Below, piece after piece: positions 52,514-60,971 of a stretch of 64,000 nt of DNA. The number at the start of each line of letters is the position of its first letter. Position 1 is the stretch's first letter. A program made the translations under genes and the position numbers. The notes beneath the pieces are model-generated. The model ran no database searches and was not told the DNA's origin. It worked only from the letters and a program-made list of their open reading frames with translations. Origin of the DNA: Pirellulaceae bacterium (GTDB taxonomy: Bacteria; Planctomycetota; Planctomycetia; Pirellulales; Pirellulaceae); assembly GCA_018402565.1 (NCBI GenBank), contig JAGYIQ010000005.1:310001-374000 (forward strand), in the 5' to 3' direction.

Positions 52514-53704
52514 ATGGGTAGTCATAAGAAAGAAGAAGCCGATGCACCAGCAGCCCCGGTGCTCAGCATCGAAGAGCTGAAGGCCAAATATACCAAGAAA
52601 CGCGAAGAGCTGCCCGTCGACAAGCTGTTCCGGGCCCTCGTCCGCCTCAAGGGCTCCGACTTGCACCTCAAGGTCGGCCGCCCGCCCATCGTCCGCGTCA
52701 ACGGGGAACTCAAGCCCCTCAACCGCCCCCCCATCGACGCCGAAGAGATGGCCGGCCTGCTCTTCCCCTTGATGGACGAACGCAACCGCGTCATCTTCGA
52801 TCGCACCGGCGGCGCCGACTTCGCTTACGTGGTCGATGTGGACGGCGTCGACTGGCGGTTCCGCGTCAACTTGCTCACCCAGCTCGGACGGATCGGCTTG
52901 GTGGCTCGTCGCGTCAATAACTTTATCCCCAACTTCGAGGGCTTGAACCTGCCGCCCGTGATGGAGACCCTCTGCCACTTCGACCAAGGCATGGTGCTCT
53001 TGGCCGGTGTGACCGGCTCCGGCAAGAGTACGACCATTGCCTCGATGCTGAACTACATCAACTCGATCTACAGCAAACACATCCTCACGCTGGAAGACCC
53101 GATCGAATTTGTTTATACAGAAGATAAATGCCTAATCAACCAACGCGAGATAGGCATGGACGTGATCGACTTCGGCATCGGCATGAAACACGCCGTGCGT
53201 GAAGACCCCGATATTATTCTGGTGGGTGAAATGCGCGATGAAGAGACGTTTATGACGGCGATCCACGCCGCCGAGACGGGTCACTTGGTGTTTGGAACGA
53301 TCCATGCCTCCAGCGCACCCTCGACCATTGGCCGTATCTTGGACTTGTTCTCCGAGGACATGCACGGGGCCATTCGCAGCGCTTTGGCCATGAACATGAA
53401 GGGCATCATCGCCCAGAAGCTGTTGAAGTCCATCAAACCGGGCGTCGGCCGCGTTCCCACTTGCGAGGTCATGACCTTCACCCCCATGATCCAAAAGCTC
53501 GTGCTCGAAGGCCAGGACCACAAGTTGTCTGACGCGATTCGCATCGGGGCCGAAGAGGGCATGCAGGACTTCACCATGAGCCTGCACCACCTGATCGAAA
53601 TCGGCCTGATCGATCGCCCCACCGCTTTTCAAGTGGCACCCAACAAAGAAGCCCTCAAAATGCTGCTCAAAGGCATCGCGGTTTCACAGCCCGGTATCTT
53701 GTAG
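52514..53704 (+). CDS. pilT: PilT-like type IV pilus retraction ATPase
   Basis: 396 residues. The N-terminal part begins with a charged leader, then SDLHLKVGRPPIVRVNGEL, as in PilT. All ATPase motifs are intact: Walker A GVTGSGKST at 165-173, Asp box TLEDPIEF at 192-199, Walker B DIILVGEMRDEE at 233-244 and His box HLVFGTIH at 257-264. The family hexamer disassembles pili at the inner membrane. No pilin, pilC or pilB is in this window. Instead it is followed on the same strand by two GspE-like proteins with dead ATP sites, which may be regulators or adaptors of this motor (inference). Confidence 0.92.
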   Translation: MGSHKKEEADAPAAPVLSIEELKAKYTKKREELPVDKLFRALVRLKGSDLHLKVGRPPIVRVNGELKPLNRPPIDAEEMAGLLFPLMDERNRVIFDRTGGADFAYVVDVDGVDWRFRVNLLTQLGRIGLVARRVNNFIPNFEGLNLPPVMETLCHFDQGMVLLAGVTGSGKSTTIASMLNYINSIYSKHILTLEDPIEFVYTEDKCLINQREIGMDVIDFGIGMKHAVREDPDIILVGEMRDEETFMTAIHAAETGHLVFGTIHASSAPSTIGRILDLFSEDMHGAIRSALAMNMKGIIAQKLLKSIKPGVGRVPTCEVMTFTPMIQKLVLEGQDHKLSDAIRIGAEEGMQDFTMSLHHLIEIGLIDRPTAFQVAPNKEALKMLLKGIAVSQPGIL

Positions 53705-53765
53705 TCGCTGGTTCGCTTGGAGTCGTCGGTATTTTGTAGGTGCGTCCTGAGGAATGGGTTGATTC

Positions 53766-55550
53766 ATGAATTGGTTTCGGCAGAGCAACGCCGCTCGGCA
53801 ATGGCGTTTGCCTCGAACTCGTTGGTCCAGCGTCCTGGGACTGTTGGCGCTCGCGGCCGTTATCGGCTGCTGGCCCAACCCGTTGTGGGCCCAGACCGAC
53901 GGCCTGTTCTTTGAAAAAGACCCCCACGGCATGTGGCGCGGGCCCGGTGGTTACTTCGCAGGCTACAAACTACTGATCGTCGTCCTGGTCTTTACCGTCT
54001 GGGTCGCCACGGTCGATTACGCCAACCGCGAAGCCCTGCGATTGGACGATCACCTCAAGACCAAGGCCCCCGTCTGGAGCCCGTTCTACCTGGGCGGCAT
54101 GCTGCTCGGACTGATCGCCGTCCTGGCCGTCCCCTGGTTCTGGGCCGGATTGCCAGTCTTTATTTTGTTGGCCTTTGCTCCCGTCATCGCGTTTTTTGTC
54201 AACCGCAACCGAGAAGTCGATCGCGAGATGCAACGCTCGGTCACCAACACTGGTCGCATCGCCAAGCCGATTCAATTGGTCGAAGCCGAGGCCCTGCCGG
54301 TCGATCTCCTGCCCCAAGTCTCCGGCAAGAAACCCGCTGAAATCGTCTTTCATGCCAGACGCTTGCCCGGGTTCACGGGGTTTGTCGGACTCTGCGATGA
54401 CCTGATCCGCCGTCGTGGCGAGAACATTGTTGTCTCCTGCAACCGCGAGACAGCCGTGATCCGCATCCAAATCGATGGCATGTGGCACCCCATCGCCGAA
54501 TTGGAATCTGCCGCCGGCCAAGGCCTGATCGCGGTCGGACAAGTCCTCCTGGGCGGCGCACCCGAACTCAGCCCCCGACCCGTCAACGGCCAATTCGGGG
54601 TCAAGAAAGATCGCGACAAGTTCGTTATCCGCTTCAGCGTGGTCCCCGGCAAGACCGAGATCCGCGGCCAACTGCGGCTCGACGCGCCCGTCGACAAGGT
54701 CGCAACCTTGGCCGACTTGGGCATGACCTCCGCCCAACTGCCCATCGTCCGCCGCTGCATGGATGGCGATGGCTTCTTTGTCGTGGCAGCCACCCCGACC
54801 CAAGGCTCCACCACGTTGTGGAAATCCACTCTCAACTACGCCGATCGCTGGACACGAGATTGGTACGCCATCGTACCGGAATCGGACACCGAAACGCAAA
54901 TGGAAAATATCCAGCGTTTGACACATCCCGATGGCGATGTCGACCAAGCGATCGCCCTGTTGCGTCAGGTGGCTCTCAAGCAGGCCGGCGCTTTTGTCAT
55001 CCCCCAACTGTTCGACCCGAAACTGATCACGGCCTTGATCGAACACTCGCAGTCCGAGGGTCGCAAAACCGTCACCCGCGTCACCGCCAAAAGCGCGGCT
55101 GAAGGGCTGCTGCGAGCCTACGCCGCCGCCGGTGATCGCAAGGCCATGGCCCAACAACTCCGCGGGGTGGTCTACCAACGCTTGGTGCGGAAACTGTGCA
55201 CCGCCTGCCGCGAGAAACGCGTGGCACCCGACTTGGTCAAGAAGCTGGGCGGCGACCCCCGCGTGCAGGACTTCATCTACGCACCCAAGACCATTCCGGC
55301 TGAACTGCCCAAGAACTACCAACCCTGCCCCCACTGCGACGACCTCGGCTACACCGGTCGCATCGGCGTCTTCGAAATCATCGAAGTCAACGATGCGGTC
55401 CGACAAACCCTGCTGACCCAACCCAAGGTGGAGGCCATCACGCAGGCCGCTCGGAAAACCGGCGCGTTGTCAATGATGCAGGCCGGCTACCCGCTGATCC
55501 TCCAAGGCGTGACCAGCGTCGAAGAACTCAAGCGAGTCTGCAGCGAATGA
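53766..55550 (+). CDS. Membrane-anchored GspE/PilB-like pseudo-ATPase
   Basis: 594 residues with a signal-like N-terminus (VLGLLALAAVIGCW) and membrane segments at about 68-82 and 108-145. Residues 170-594 follow the GspE/PilB architecture: PAEIVFHARRLP..., IRIQIDGMWHPI, and the C-terminal tetracysteine module with Cys478, Cys481, Cys521 and Cys524, followed by LGYTGRIGVFEII. The P-loop position reads ATPTQGSTTL (342-351) without lysine and the Walker B position VIPQLFD (411-417) without the Glu. It should not hydrolyse ATP. It starts 61 bp after pilT. It is probably a structural or regulatory paralogue; fold is firm, function inferred. Confidence 0.8.
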   Translation: MNWFRQSNAARQWRLPRTRWSSVLGLLALAAVIGCWPNPLWAQTDGLFFEKDPHGMWRGPGGYFAGYKLLIVVLVFTVWVATVDYANREALRLDDHLKTKAPVWSPFYLGGMLLGLIAVLAVPWFWAGLPVFILLAFAPVIAFFVNRNREVDREMQRSVTNTGRIAKPIQLVEAEALPVDLLPQVSGKKPAEIVFHARRLPGFTGFVGLCDDLIRRRGENIVVSCNRETAVIRIQIDGMWHPIAELESAAGQGLIAVGQVLLGGAPELSPRPVNGQFGVKKDRDKFVIRFSVVPGKTEIRGQLRLDAPVDKVATLADLGMTSAQLPIVRRCMDGDGFFVVAATPTQGSTTLWKSTLNYADRWTRDWYAIVPESDTETQMENIQRLTHPDGDVDQAIALLRQVALKQAGAFVIPQLFDPKLITALIEHSQSEGRKTVTRVTAKSAAEGLLRAYAAAGDRKAMAQQLRGVVYQRLVRKLCTACREKRVAPDLVKKLGGDPRVQDFIYAPKTIPAELPKNYQPCPHCDDLGYTGRIGVFEIIEVNDAVRQTLLTQPKVEAITQAARKTGALSMMQAGYPLILQGVTSVEELKRVCSE

Positions 55551-55746
55551 GCTGACCGGTAGGGCGTCGTGCGGCAAGTCGTGCGGCAAGTCGCCATCAG
55601 AACTCGATCCAGCGAGTGAAAAGCCGCCGGCGATTGATGCGATGCAAAGCGACGAACGGACGACTGACGCAGCGGACCCGTCCCGCGGCCCAACAACCAC
55701 CCCTGATCGGTTACCACACTTTTAACCTCCCAACCTTCGACTGATT

Positions 55747-57066
55747 ATGGCGACCAAAACAAAATCCCAACCCGAAGTCGTCCTACCGGCCCTGTCCTTC
55801 AAGGCCGCTGGCAACACGCCGGTCCAGGTCGAACTCAACTTGGCCAAGGTTCTCAAGTCGCCCGGCTACCCGATCGTTGTGCTGCTGTTGGCAGAGGCGG
55901 TACAGAAGTGGACGCGGTTGGTGGTACTCGATTTCACTGCCCAACAAGTCTCCGTCAAGTTCCAGATCGACGGTGTCTGGAGCGACATGCCGCCCCTGGA
56001 TCGACCCACCGGCGACTTGATGCTGGCCACCCTCAAACAACTCTGCAATCTGGACTACCGCGAACGGGACGCTCGGCAAGAGAGCAGCTTCCAAGGGCAA
56101 CTCGAGTCGCGGAAGTACAAGTTCCATGTCCGCACGCAAGGCGTACCGACCGGCGAACGCGTTTTGATCCGCATCGACTTGCCGCGAGCCGAGGCCACGG
56201 AACTGGCGGCCATGGGCATGCGGCCCAAAGTCGTCGAACGCGTCAAGGCCCTGCTGCAACAACGGCCCGGATTATTGGTCTCGGCCGCTCTACCCGGGGA
56301 AGGTGCCAGCATGGCGTGGAAGGGTCTGCGAGCCGCTGGCGATCGCTTCATGTCCGACTTCATCACCTTTGAACAACGCGGGGCAGTCGAGGACGATGTC
56401 ATCAACGTGGGCTCCGTGCTCTACGACTCGGCCGAGACCTTCTCCACTGATCTGCAAAAGTTGCTGCTCAAAGAGCCCGACCTGATCTTCTTTTCGCAGG
56501 TCCGCAGCCCCCAGATCCTGCGGCAGATCATGGACATTGGCGTCGCCAGCCAACGTCTGATGGTCGTGCAGATCGAGGCTCGCTCGGCGTTGGAGGCCGT
56601 CTATCGGCTGCAGATCCTCGGGCTAACCGCCGCAGAAATCCAACAGCACCTCATCGGCGTGGTCGCCCACCGATCGCTGCGGCGGCTGTGTGAAAAGTGT
56701 CGGGAAGAGTTCGAGCCCGACGCCAATGTCCTGGCCAAGCTGGGCATCCGCCCTGGACGCGTCCGGAACTTTTACAAGACTTTTGACCCCGCGCCGTACA
56801 CCAAAGTCGACTCGAAAGGGAATGCCATTCCCCCACCGCCCTGCCCGCAATGCGGCGGCATCGGCTACTTCGGCCGGACGGGGCTCTTCGAACTGCTGGA
56901 GAACGACGACACCCTCAAGGCCATCCTGCAGCAGAAGCGGAAGTATCCCGAAGCCGCCCAGCAATGGCGGGCCGCTGGACACCCGACCTTTCGTGAAGAG
57001 GGCGTGGCTGCCATTGCTTTGGGGCTGACCAGTATCGAAGAATTGCAGCGACTGCTGAAAACGTAA
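55747..57066 (+). CDS. Soluble GspE/PilB-like pseudo-ATPase
   Basis: 439 residues, no membrane segment. The GspE fold is visible: VKFQIDGVWSDMPPL, RKYKFHVRTQGVPTGERVLI, and the tetracysteine module with Cys315, Cys318, Cys366 and Cys369 followed by GIGYFGRTGLFELL. The P-loop position is ALPGEGASMA (181-190), lacking Lys and Ser/Thr. The Walker B position is LIFFSQVRS (246-254), with Gln and Ser replacing the usual Glu and Asp, and the His box is lost (VVQIEARSA). It is the second dead paralogue in the same run of genes. It may form mixed rings with the preceding protein or PilT (inference). Confidence 0.8.
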   Translation: MATKTKSQPEVVLPALSFKAAGNTPVQVELNLAKVLKSPGYPIVVLLLAEAVQKWTRLVVLDFTAQQVSVKFQIDGVWSDMPPLDRPTGDLMLATLKQLCNLDYRERDARQESSFQGQLESRKYKFHVRTQGVPTGERVLIRIDLPRAEATELAAMGMRPKVVERVKALLQQRPGLLVSAALPGEGASMAWKGLRAAGDRFMSDFITFEQRGAVEDDVINVGSVLYDSAETFSTDLQKLLLKEPDLIFFSQVRSPQILRQIMDIGVASQRLMVVQIEARSALEAVYRLQILGLTAAEIQQHLIGVVAHRSLRRLCEKCREEFEPDANVLAKLGIRPGRVRNFYKTFDPAPYTKVDSKGNAIPPPPCPQCGGIGYFGRTGLFELLENDDTLKAILQQKRKYPEAAQQWRAAGHPTFREEGVAAIALGLTSIEELQRLLKT

Positions 57067-57165
57067 CTTAGAAATTTCACGGGGCCGTCCGGCGAACCGG
57101 CGGCGTTACAATGGGGGCTGGGACTTGCGTCGGCGAGTCGTTCGGAGTGGAGGAAGCGACCTGAA

Positions 57166-57810
57166 ATGTTAGAAACCCTGATCCTGCTGGTAGCCTTCCT
57201 GCTGGTCGGTGGACTGATCTGGCTGGTCGGCCTGTGGAGCGGCTTCATCTCCCTGGTCAACTTGCTGCTGGCCGCTTTGGTTGCCACCGCCTTTTTTGAG
57301 CCGGTCGCCGATCAAATCGAGTACAGCAGTGGCAAAAACAGCATGCAGTTCACTTACCTGTGCGATTTTGTCGCCATCTGGTTGGTGTTTGTCGCTGCCG
57401 CGGTACTGATTCGCATCCTGACGGATTCTTTCAGTAGCGTGCGGTTGCGGTTCGATCCCGTGACCGAGATGATTGGGCGGAGCGTCGTGGCGGTGCTGGC
57501 GGGCGGCATTTTTGTCTGCTTTGCCCACTTCACCATGTTGGTCGCCCCGCTGCCCTTCACCGGCGCCGAGACCAACATGCAGATCACCCAACCGCGGCAG
57601 GTCTGGATCGCTTTGACGCGTGGGCTTTCCAACGGATCGTTGGCCGAGTCCCGCGATTCAAAAATGGCCCAGCCCTACCGGGACGAACACAACCGAATAC
57701 AGGGGGATTCCCTGCTGCGGCCCTTCGACCCGTTGTACACGTTTCAGGCCAAGTACCAGCAGCGTCGGCAGCGGTTCGCGCAGCAAGAGCTCGCTCGAGT
57801 CAATCGCTGA
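57166..57810 (+). CDS. CvpA-family membrane protein
   Basis: 214 residues, about four hydrophobic segments (LILLVAFLLVGGLIWLVGLW, LVNLLLAALVATAFF, VAIWLVFVAAAVLI, SVVAVLAGGIFVCFAHF) in the CvpA arrangement, then a charged C-terminal tail. CvpA relatives are linked to colicin V production and envelope or biofilm traits; the biochemical role is unknown. It lies 99 bp after the soluble pseudo-ATPase and continues the collinear group. Confidence 0.75.
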   Translation: MLETLILLVAFLLVGGLIWLVGLWSGFISLVNLLLAALVATAFFEPVADQIEYSSGKNSMQFTYLCDFVAIWLVFVAAAVLIRILTDSFSSVRLRFDPVTEMIGRSVVAVLAGGIFVCFAHFTMLVAPLPFTGAETNMQITQPRQVWIALTRGLSNGSLAESRDSKMAQPYRDEHNRIQGDSLLRPFDPLYTFQAKYQQRRQRFAQQELARVNR

Positions 57811-57891
57811 CCCGCGGCGGCCGGTCGCCGGCGTGCCTTTCACGGCCCCTCCTTCCACGGACCTTCCTTCCACGGACCTAGACGATTAGCC

Positions 57892-58743
57892 ATGAACGAA
57901 TCAGTTTCACGTTGGGACGGCACCGAAAACGAGTTAATGATGAGCGAGCGGCGGCCGATTTCCGCGGCGGCCATCGTGGCGGGCGTCACGGGCGTGCTGG
58001 CCGGTTTGTCTTATGCCGTGCCGGGTCTTGCGGTGCTGTTGTTGGTCTCGGTATTGGCGGCGGTGGTCGCCGTGCTCTCGCATCGTCGCTCGCCCCGGGC
58101 TTTGGTTTGGTTGGCCTATGTGGGTGTGGCGATTGGCATGACCGGAGTTGTCTGGAGCTTGACCACTCGGTCGTTTTATCAGAATCACTTGGTAGCCACT
58201 GGGGAGAAGTACGCGCAGCAATGGCTGGAGATCCTGCGTGATGGCAAGTTGGAAGAAGCGATTTGCTTGCGGATGGATTATTGGGATCGGCCGTTGGAGA
58301 GCGTGCAATTGGTGAGTTACTTCCAGCAGACCGAGCGATCACCGGGGGCGTCCGACTCGACCCCACCGCCGGCTCAGATGAAGGAAGAGTTCTTGATGTC
58401 CAATACGGTGCAGAACTTGCTCGAGAGCGGGCCGGAGACACGTATTCGGCTGCAGGAGGATCGCACTCGATTCTTTGAGCAAGCGGGCAGTGTCGAGGTG
58501 GAGGGATTCTTTGAGGTGGAATTATTGGCCAAGGACCCACGGGGCAACATGCGCCGCAAGACTCAGATTGTCAGCGTCGCGGTCAAGCGGATCCAGTATC
58601 CCAAGAGTGCTCATTGGCAGGTCAGCCGCGTGCACAACCATTCTCAGCCCGACATGCCCGCCGAGACCGCCTCTGGCGAGGGCGACTCTTCCGAAGTCGA
58701 AAACCTCCTCGACCTCCTCCCCCCAATCGAAGACATCGACTAA
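57892..58743 (+). CDS. Hypothetical membrane protein, last gene of the pilT cluster
   Basis: 283 residues. Three hydrophobic segments lie at about 23-45, 47-64 and 70-90 (AAIVAGVTGVLAGLSYAVPG; VLLLVSVLAAVVAVLSH; VWLAYVGVAIGMTGVVW). They are followed by a 180-residue soluble domain of NTF2-like or unknown fold (HLVATGEKYAQQWLEILRDG; VEVEGFFEVELLAKDPRG). No catalytic motif is seen. It lies 81 bp after the cvpA-like gene on the same strand, so it may share that function. Confidence 0.6.
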   Translation: MNESVSRWDGTENELMMSERRPISAAAIVAGVTGVLAGLSYAVPGLAVLLLVSVLAAVVAVLSHRRSPRALVWLAYVGVAIGMTGVVWSLTTRSFYQNHLVATGEKYAQQWLEILRDGKLEEAICLRMDYWDRPLESVQLVSYFQQTERSPGASDSTPPPAQMKEEFLMSNTVQNLLESGPETRIRLQEDRTRFFEQAGSVEVEGFFEVELLAKDPRGNMRRKTQIVSVAVKRIQYPKSAHWQVSRVHNHSQPDMPAETASGEGDSSEVENLLDLLPPIEDID

Positions 58744-58765
58744 CCCACCAATTCGGGCAACGAGT

Positions 58766-59317
58766 CTACAACACAAACTCCTTCGGCACATGCTCCACCA
58801 ACCACACGCCATTGGCCGAGCGAAAAAACGCATGGCCAGCTTGCTGCATGCCAGCGGCATCAATCACCAGGACAACCGGCTTACCGCGTCGAGCACCCAC
58901 TTGTTGGGCGGTCTCTCGATCGGCTGACAAATGCACGTGTTGGCGATTGCCTTTCAACAACCCCTGCTCGCGAATGCTGTCCAAAAACCGCGCCACCGTA
59001 CCATGGAACAACTGCGCTGGCGGCTCGATCGGCGTCAGGTTTAAATCAACGTCCGTCACCGAATGTCCTTGATTGGCTCGGATCCGCAGACCATCGGGGC
59101 TGAGGGCAAAGCGCTGCTTATTATTTGTGGCCACCACCTGCTCGATGTCGCGGCGGTCAAACTTCATACCACGCCGCTTGGCACCTGCGATCAGTGCATC
59201 GATCTCGACCCAGCCCTCCGCATCCAGCTTCAGTCCCACCTCTTCTGGCCGATGCCGCAACACCAAACTCAAAAACCGACTGATCTTCGTCAACTGCTGC
59301 TCGTTCAAACCACCCAT
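58766..59317 (-). CDS. kptA: RNA 2'-phosphotransferase (Tpt1/KptA family)
   Basis: 183 residues from the ATG at 59317, behind TAGGAG. The complete family pattern is visible: [15 protein letters not shown] (15-29), [20 protein letters not shown] (67-86), [18 protein letters not shown] and [12 protein letters not shown]. The enzyme moves a splice-junction 2'-phosphate to NAD in yeast. In bacteria, which lack that splicing route, its natural substrate is unclear. It is convergent with the pilT cluster. Confidence 0.95.
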   Translation of the reverse strand: MGGLNEQQLTKISRFLSLVLRHRPEEVGLKLDAEGWVEIDALIAGAKRRGMKFDRRDIEQVVATNNKQRFALSPDGLRIRANQGHSVTDVDLNLTPIEPPAQLFHGTVARFLDSIREQGLLKGNRQHVHLSADRETAQQVGARRGKPVVLVIDAAGMQQAGHAFFRSANGVWLVEHVPKEFVL

Positions 59318-59634
59318 TCCTTGACTCCTATTCCAGCATACTGGCCGAAAAATTCCTAAATAAGACACGCGTATCCCTTCACGGTGTTTCGCCGCAACTG
59401 TGCGATGATACTGGCCGTCGTCCGAGTACCGAGGCTTTGACGGTCCATTTGCGCGAATCAGGCTAATGGACGAGTACAAGTCGAGTGCGATGCGTCGACT
59501 GCGAATCAGCCGACTTGCGCAGGTACAGCAGCCCCTCGACTTAACCCACAACCTGGAATGGTCACTGTGATGAATTCCCAACGCTCAGGACACGTCAAAC
59601 CAGTCGCAGGTTCAGCACCCGCAGCGGTCGACGC
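59318..59634. other. Gap between kdsB and kptA, no gene seen
   Basis: 317 bp on the minus-strand path from kdsB to kptA. No terminator or RNA was recognised. Confidence 0.4.
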
Positions 59635-60432
59635 TCACGCGGGTGAGACGCCTCGGTGGCGGGTGACGAAGGCGGTGTAGTCGGCGGGGGTGTCGATGCC
59701 TTTGCCGCGGTGGTCGACCGCGATCACCTGGATCGCCAATCCCGCATGCAGCACCCGCAACTGCTCCAAGGATTCCGTTTGCTCGGCCGGCGAAGGCGGC
59801 AACTGCGGATAGCCCAACAAAAAGTCGCGGCGGTAGGCGTACAGCCCAATGTGCTGCCAAAACCGCGGCGAGTCGCTCGTTAACCAAGCCGGATCCCACA
59901 GACGCGGATAAGGGATCGGACTGCGACTGAAATACAACGCTCGGCCACCCCCATCCATCACCACCTTCACACAACTTGGGTCGTGCAGCAAAACCTCCTC
60001 CCGGATCGGACAGGCAGCCGTCGCCACCGCCGCCGTGGGATGCGCCAACAAACACCCAATCACCGCATCCAAGACCTCGGCCGGCATTTCCGGCTCGTCT
60101 CCCTGCAAATTCAAAATAACATCAAATTCCGGTAAACCCACTGCCACCTCGGCGATCCGATCCGTCCCGCTGGGGTGCTGCGGGTCGGTCATTTGCACCT
60201 CGCCGCCAAACGCTCGCACTGCCGACTCGATCTCCACCGAATCCGTCGCCACCACCACCCGCTGGGCCAAGCGACTGCGACAGGCCGCCTCGTAAGTGTG
60301 CTGGATCAATGACTTGCCCGTCTCGTCCAAGAGCATCTTCCGCGGCAAACGCGTCGATGCCAAACGAGCCGGGATCACGATCACGGTCCGCTGGCCCGTC
60401 GCAGCGGTCGGTTCGTTAAACAAAGGCGGCAT
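59635..60432 (-). CDS. kdsB: 3-deoxy-manno-octulosonate cytidylyltransferase
   Basis: 265 residues from the ATG at 60432 (AGAGG upstream). It activates Kdo as CMP-Kdo for lipopolysaccharide inner core synthesis. Signatures: VIPARLASTRLPRKML near the start, VVVATDSVEI, MTDPQHPSGTDRIAE, VILNLQGDEPEM and HIGLYAYRRDFL. All match KdsB over its full usual length. Its presence supports a Gram-negative type outer membrane. Confidence 0.97.
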   Translation of the reverse strand: MPPLFNEPTAATGQRTVIVIPARLASTRLPRKMLLDETGKSLIQHTYEAACRSRLAQRVVVATDSVEIESAVRAFGGEVQMTDPQHPSGTDRIAEVAVGLPEFDVILNLQGDEPEMPAEVLDAVIGCLLAHPTAAVATAACPIREEVLLHDPSCVKVVMDGGGRALYFSRSPIPYPRLWDPAWLTSDSPRFWQHIGLYAYRRDFLLGYPQLPPSPAEQTESLEQLRVLHAGLAIQVIAVDHRGKGIDTPADYTAFVTRHRGVSPA

Positions 60433-60971
60433 GGCCAAAATTCCTCTCTGAGTCGCGGTTGGCTTGGTGCACAGGAAACATGATGCTGGCGGTGTTAGAT
60501 GGCTTTGTCAACGCTGGTGTTTTGTCACCATCTGATCGTGGAGCAAAAACCGGGGTAACCGTTCACAGTGGCGGGGGAATTCAAGGGGCAGGTGCGTTAC
60601 GCAAGTCGGATCGTGCATGGCCCAAACTCGTGGTGATCACCCGTGGTTTGATACGCAAACGTTCTGACTGGTGGCTCGACTTGCTCCACGACACCCTACG
60701 GGTTGTGAACGGTTACAAACCGGGTGCTAACGCACTCCGGCTGATTTCCAATGCGGCTGGCACGACAATCAGCCGGAACGCGTTGGCGTCCGGTTCTTTC
60801 CTTATCGCCACCTCCGGTCAGGCAAGCCTGGCAAACTATAGCGATCGTTCCAGTTGCGACTGTTCTTGCGATTGTGACCATGCGCCGCTCTGTAGGCAAT
60901 TTTCCGTACCACCTGGCACGATAAGACCGGTGGTGCAGGACGTTCCGGCTTTCCCGACAAAGGCGATCCTA
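60433..60971. other. Long leader between kdsB and the tolC-like gene, with inverted repeats
   Basis: 539 bp without a supported gene, although the plus frame is accidentally open. GTGCTAACGCAC at 60724-60735 is a small hairpin. Directly after it TCCGGCTGATT (60736-60746) pairs perfectly with AATCAGCCGGA (60767-60777). Candidate structured 5' leader for the outer membrane protein gene. The ribosome binding site AAAGGCG precedes the ATG at 60972. Confidence 0.45.

Noticed and set aside
53970..55421. 483-codon minus-strand frame
   Set aside because: Opposite the membrane-anchored GspE-like gene, which has conserved Cys motifs and the expected N-terminal membrane segments.
60459..60971. 171-codon N-terminal extension of the TolC-like protein
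   Set aside because: It would bury the signal peptide and lipobox far inside the protein. The ATG at 60972 has a ribosome binding site.
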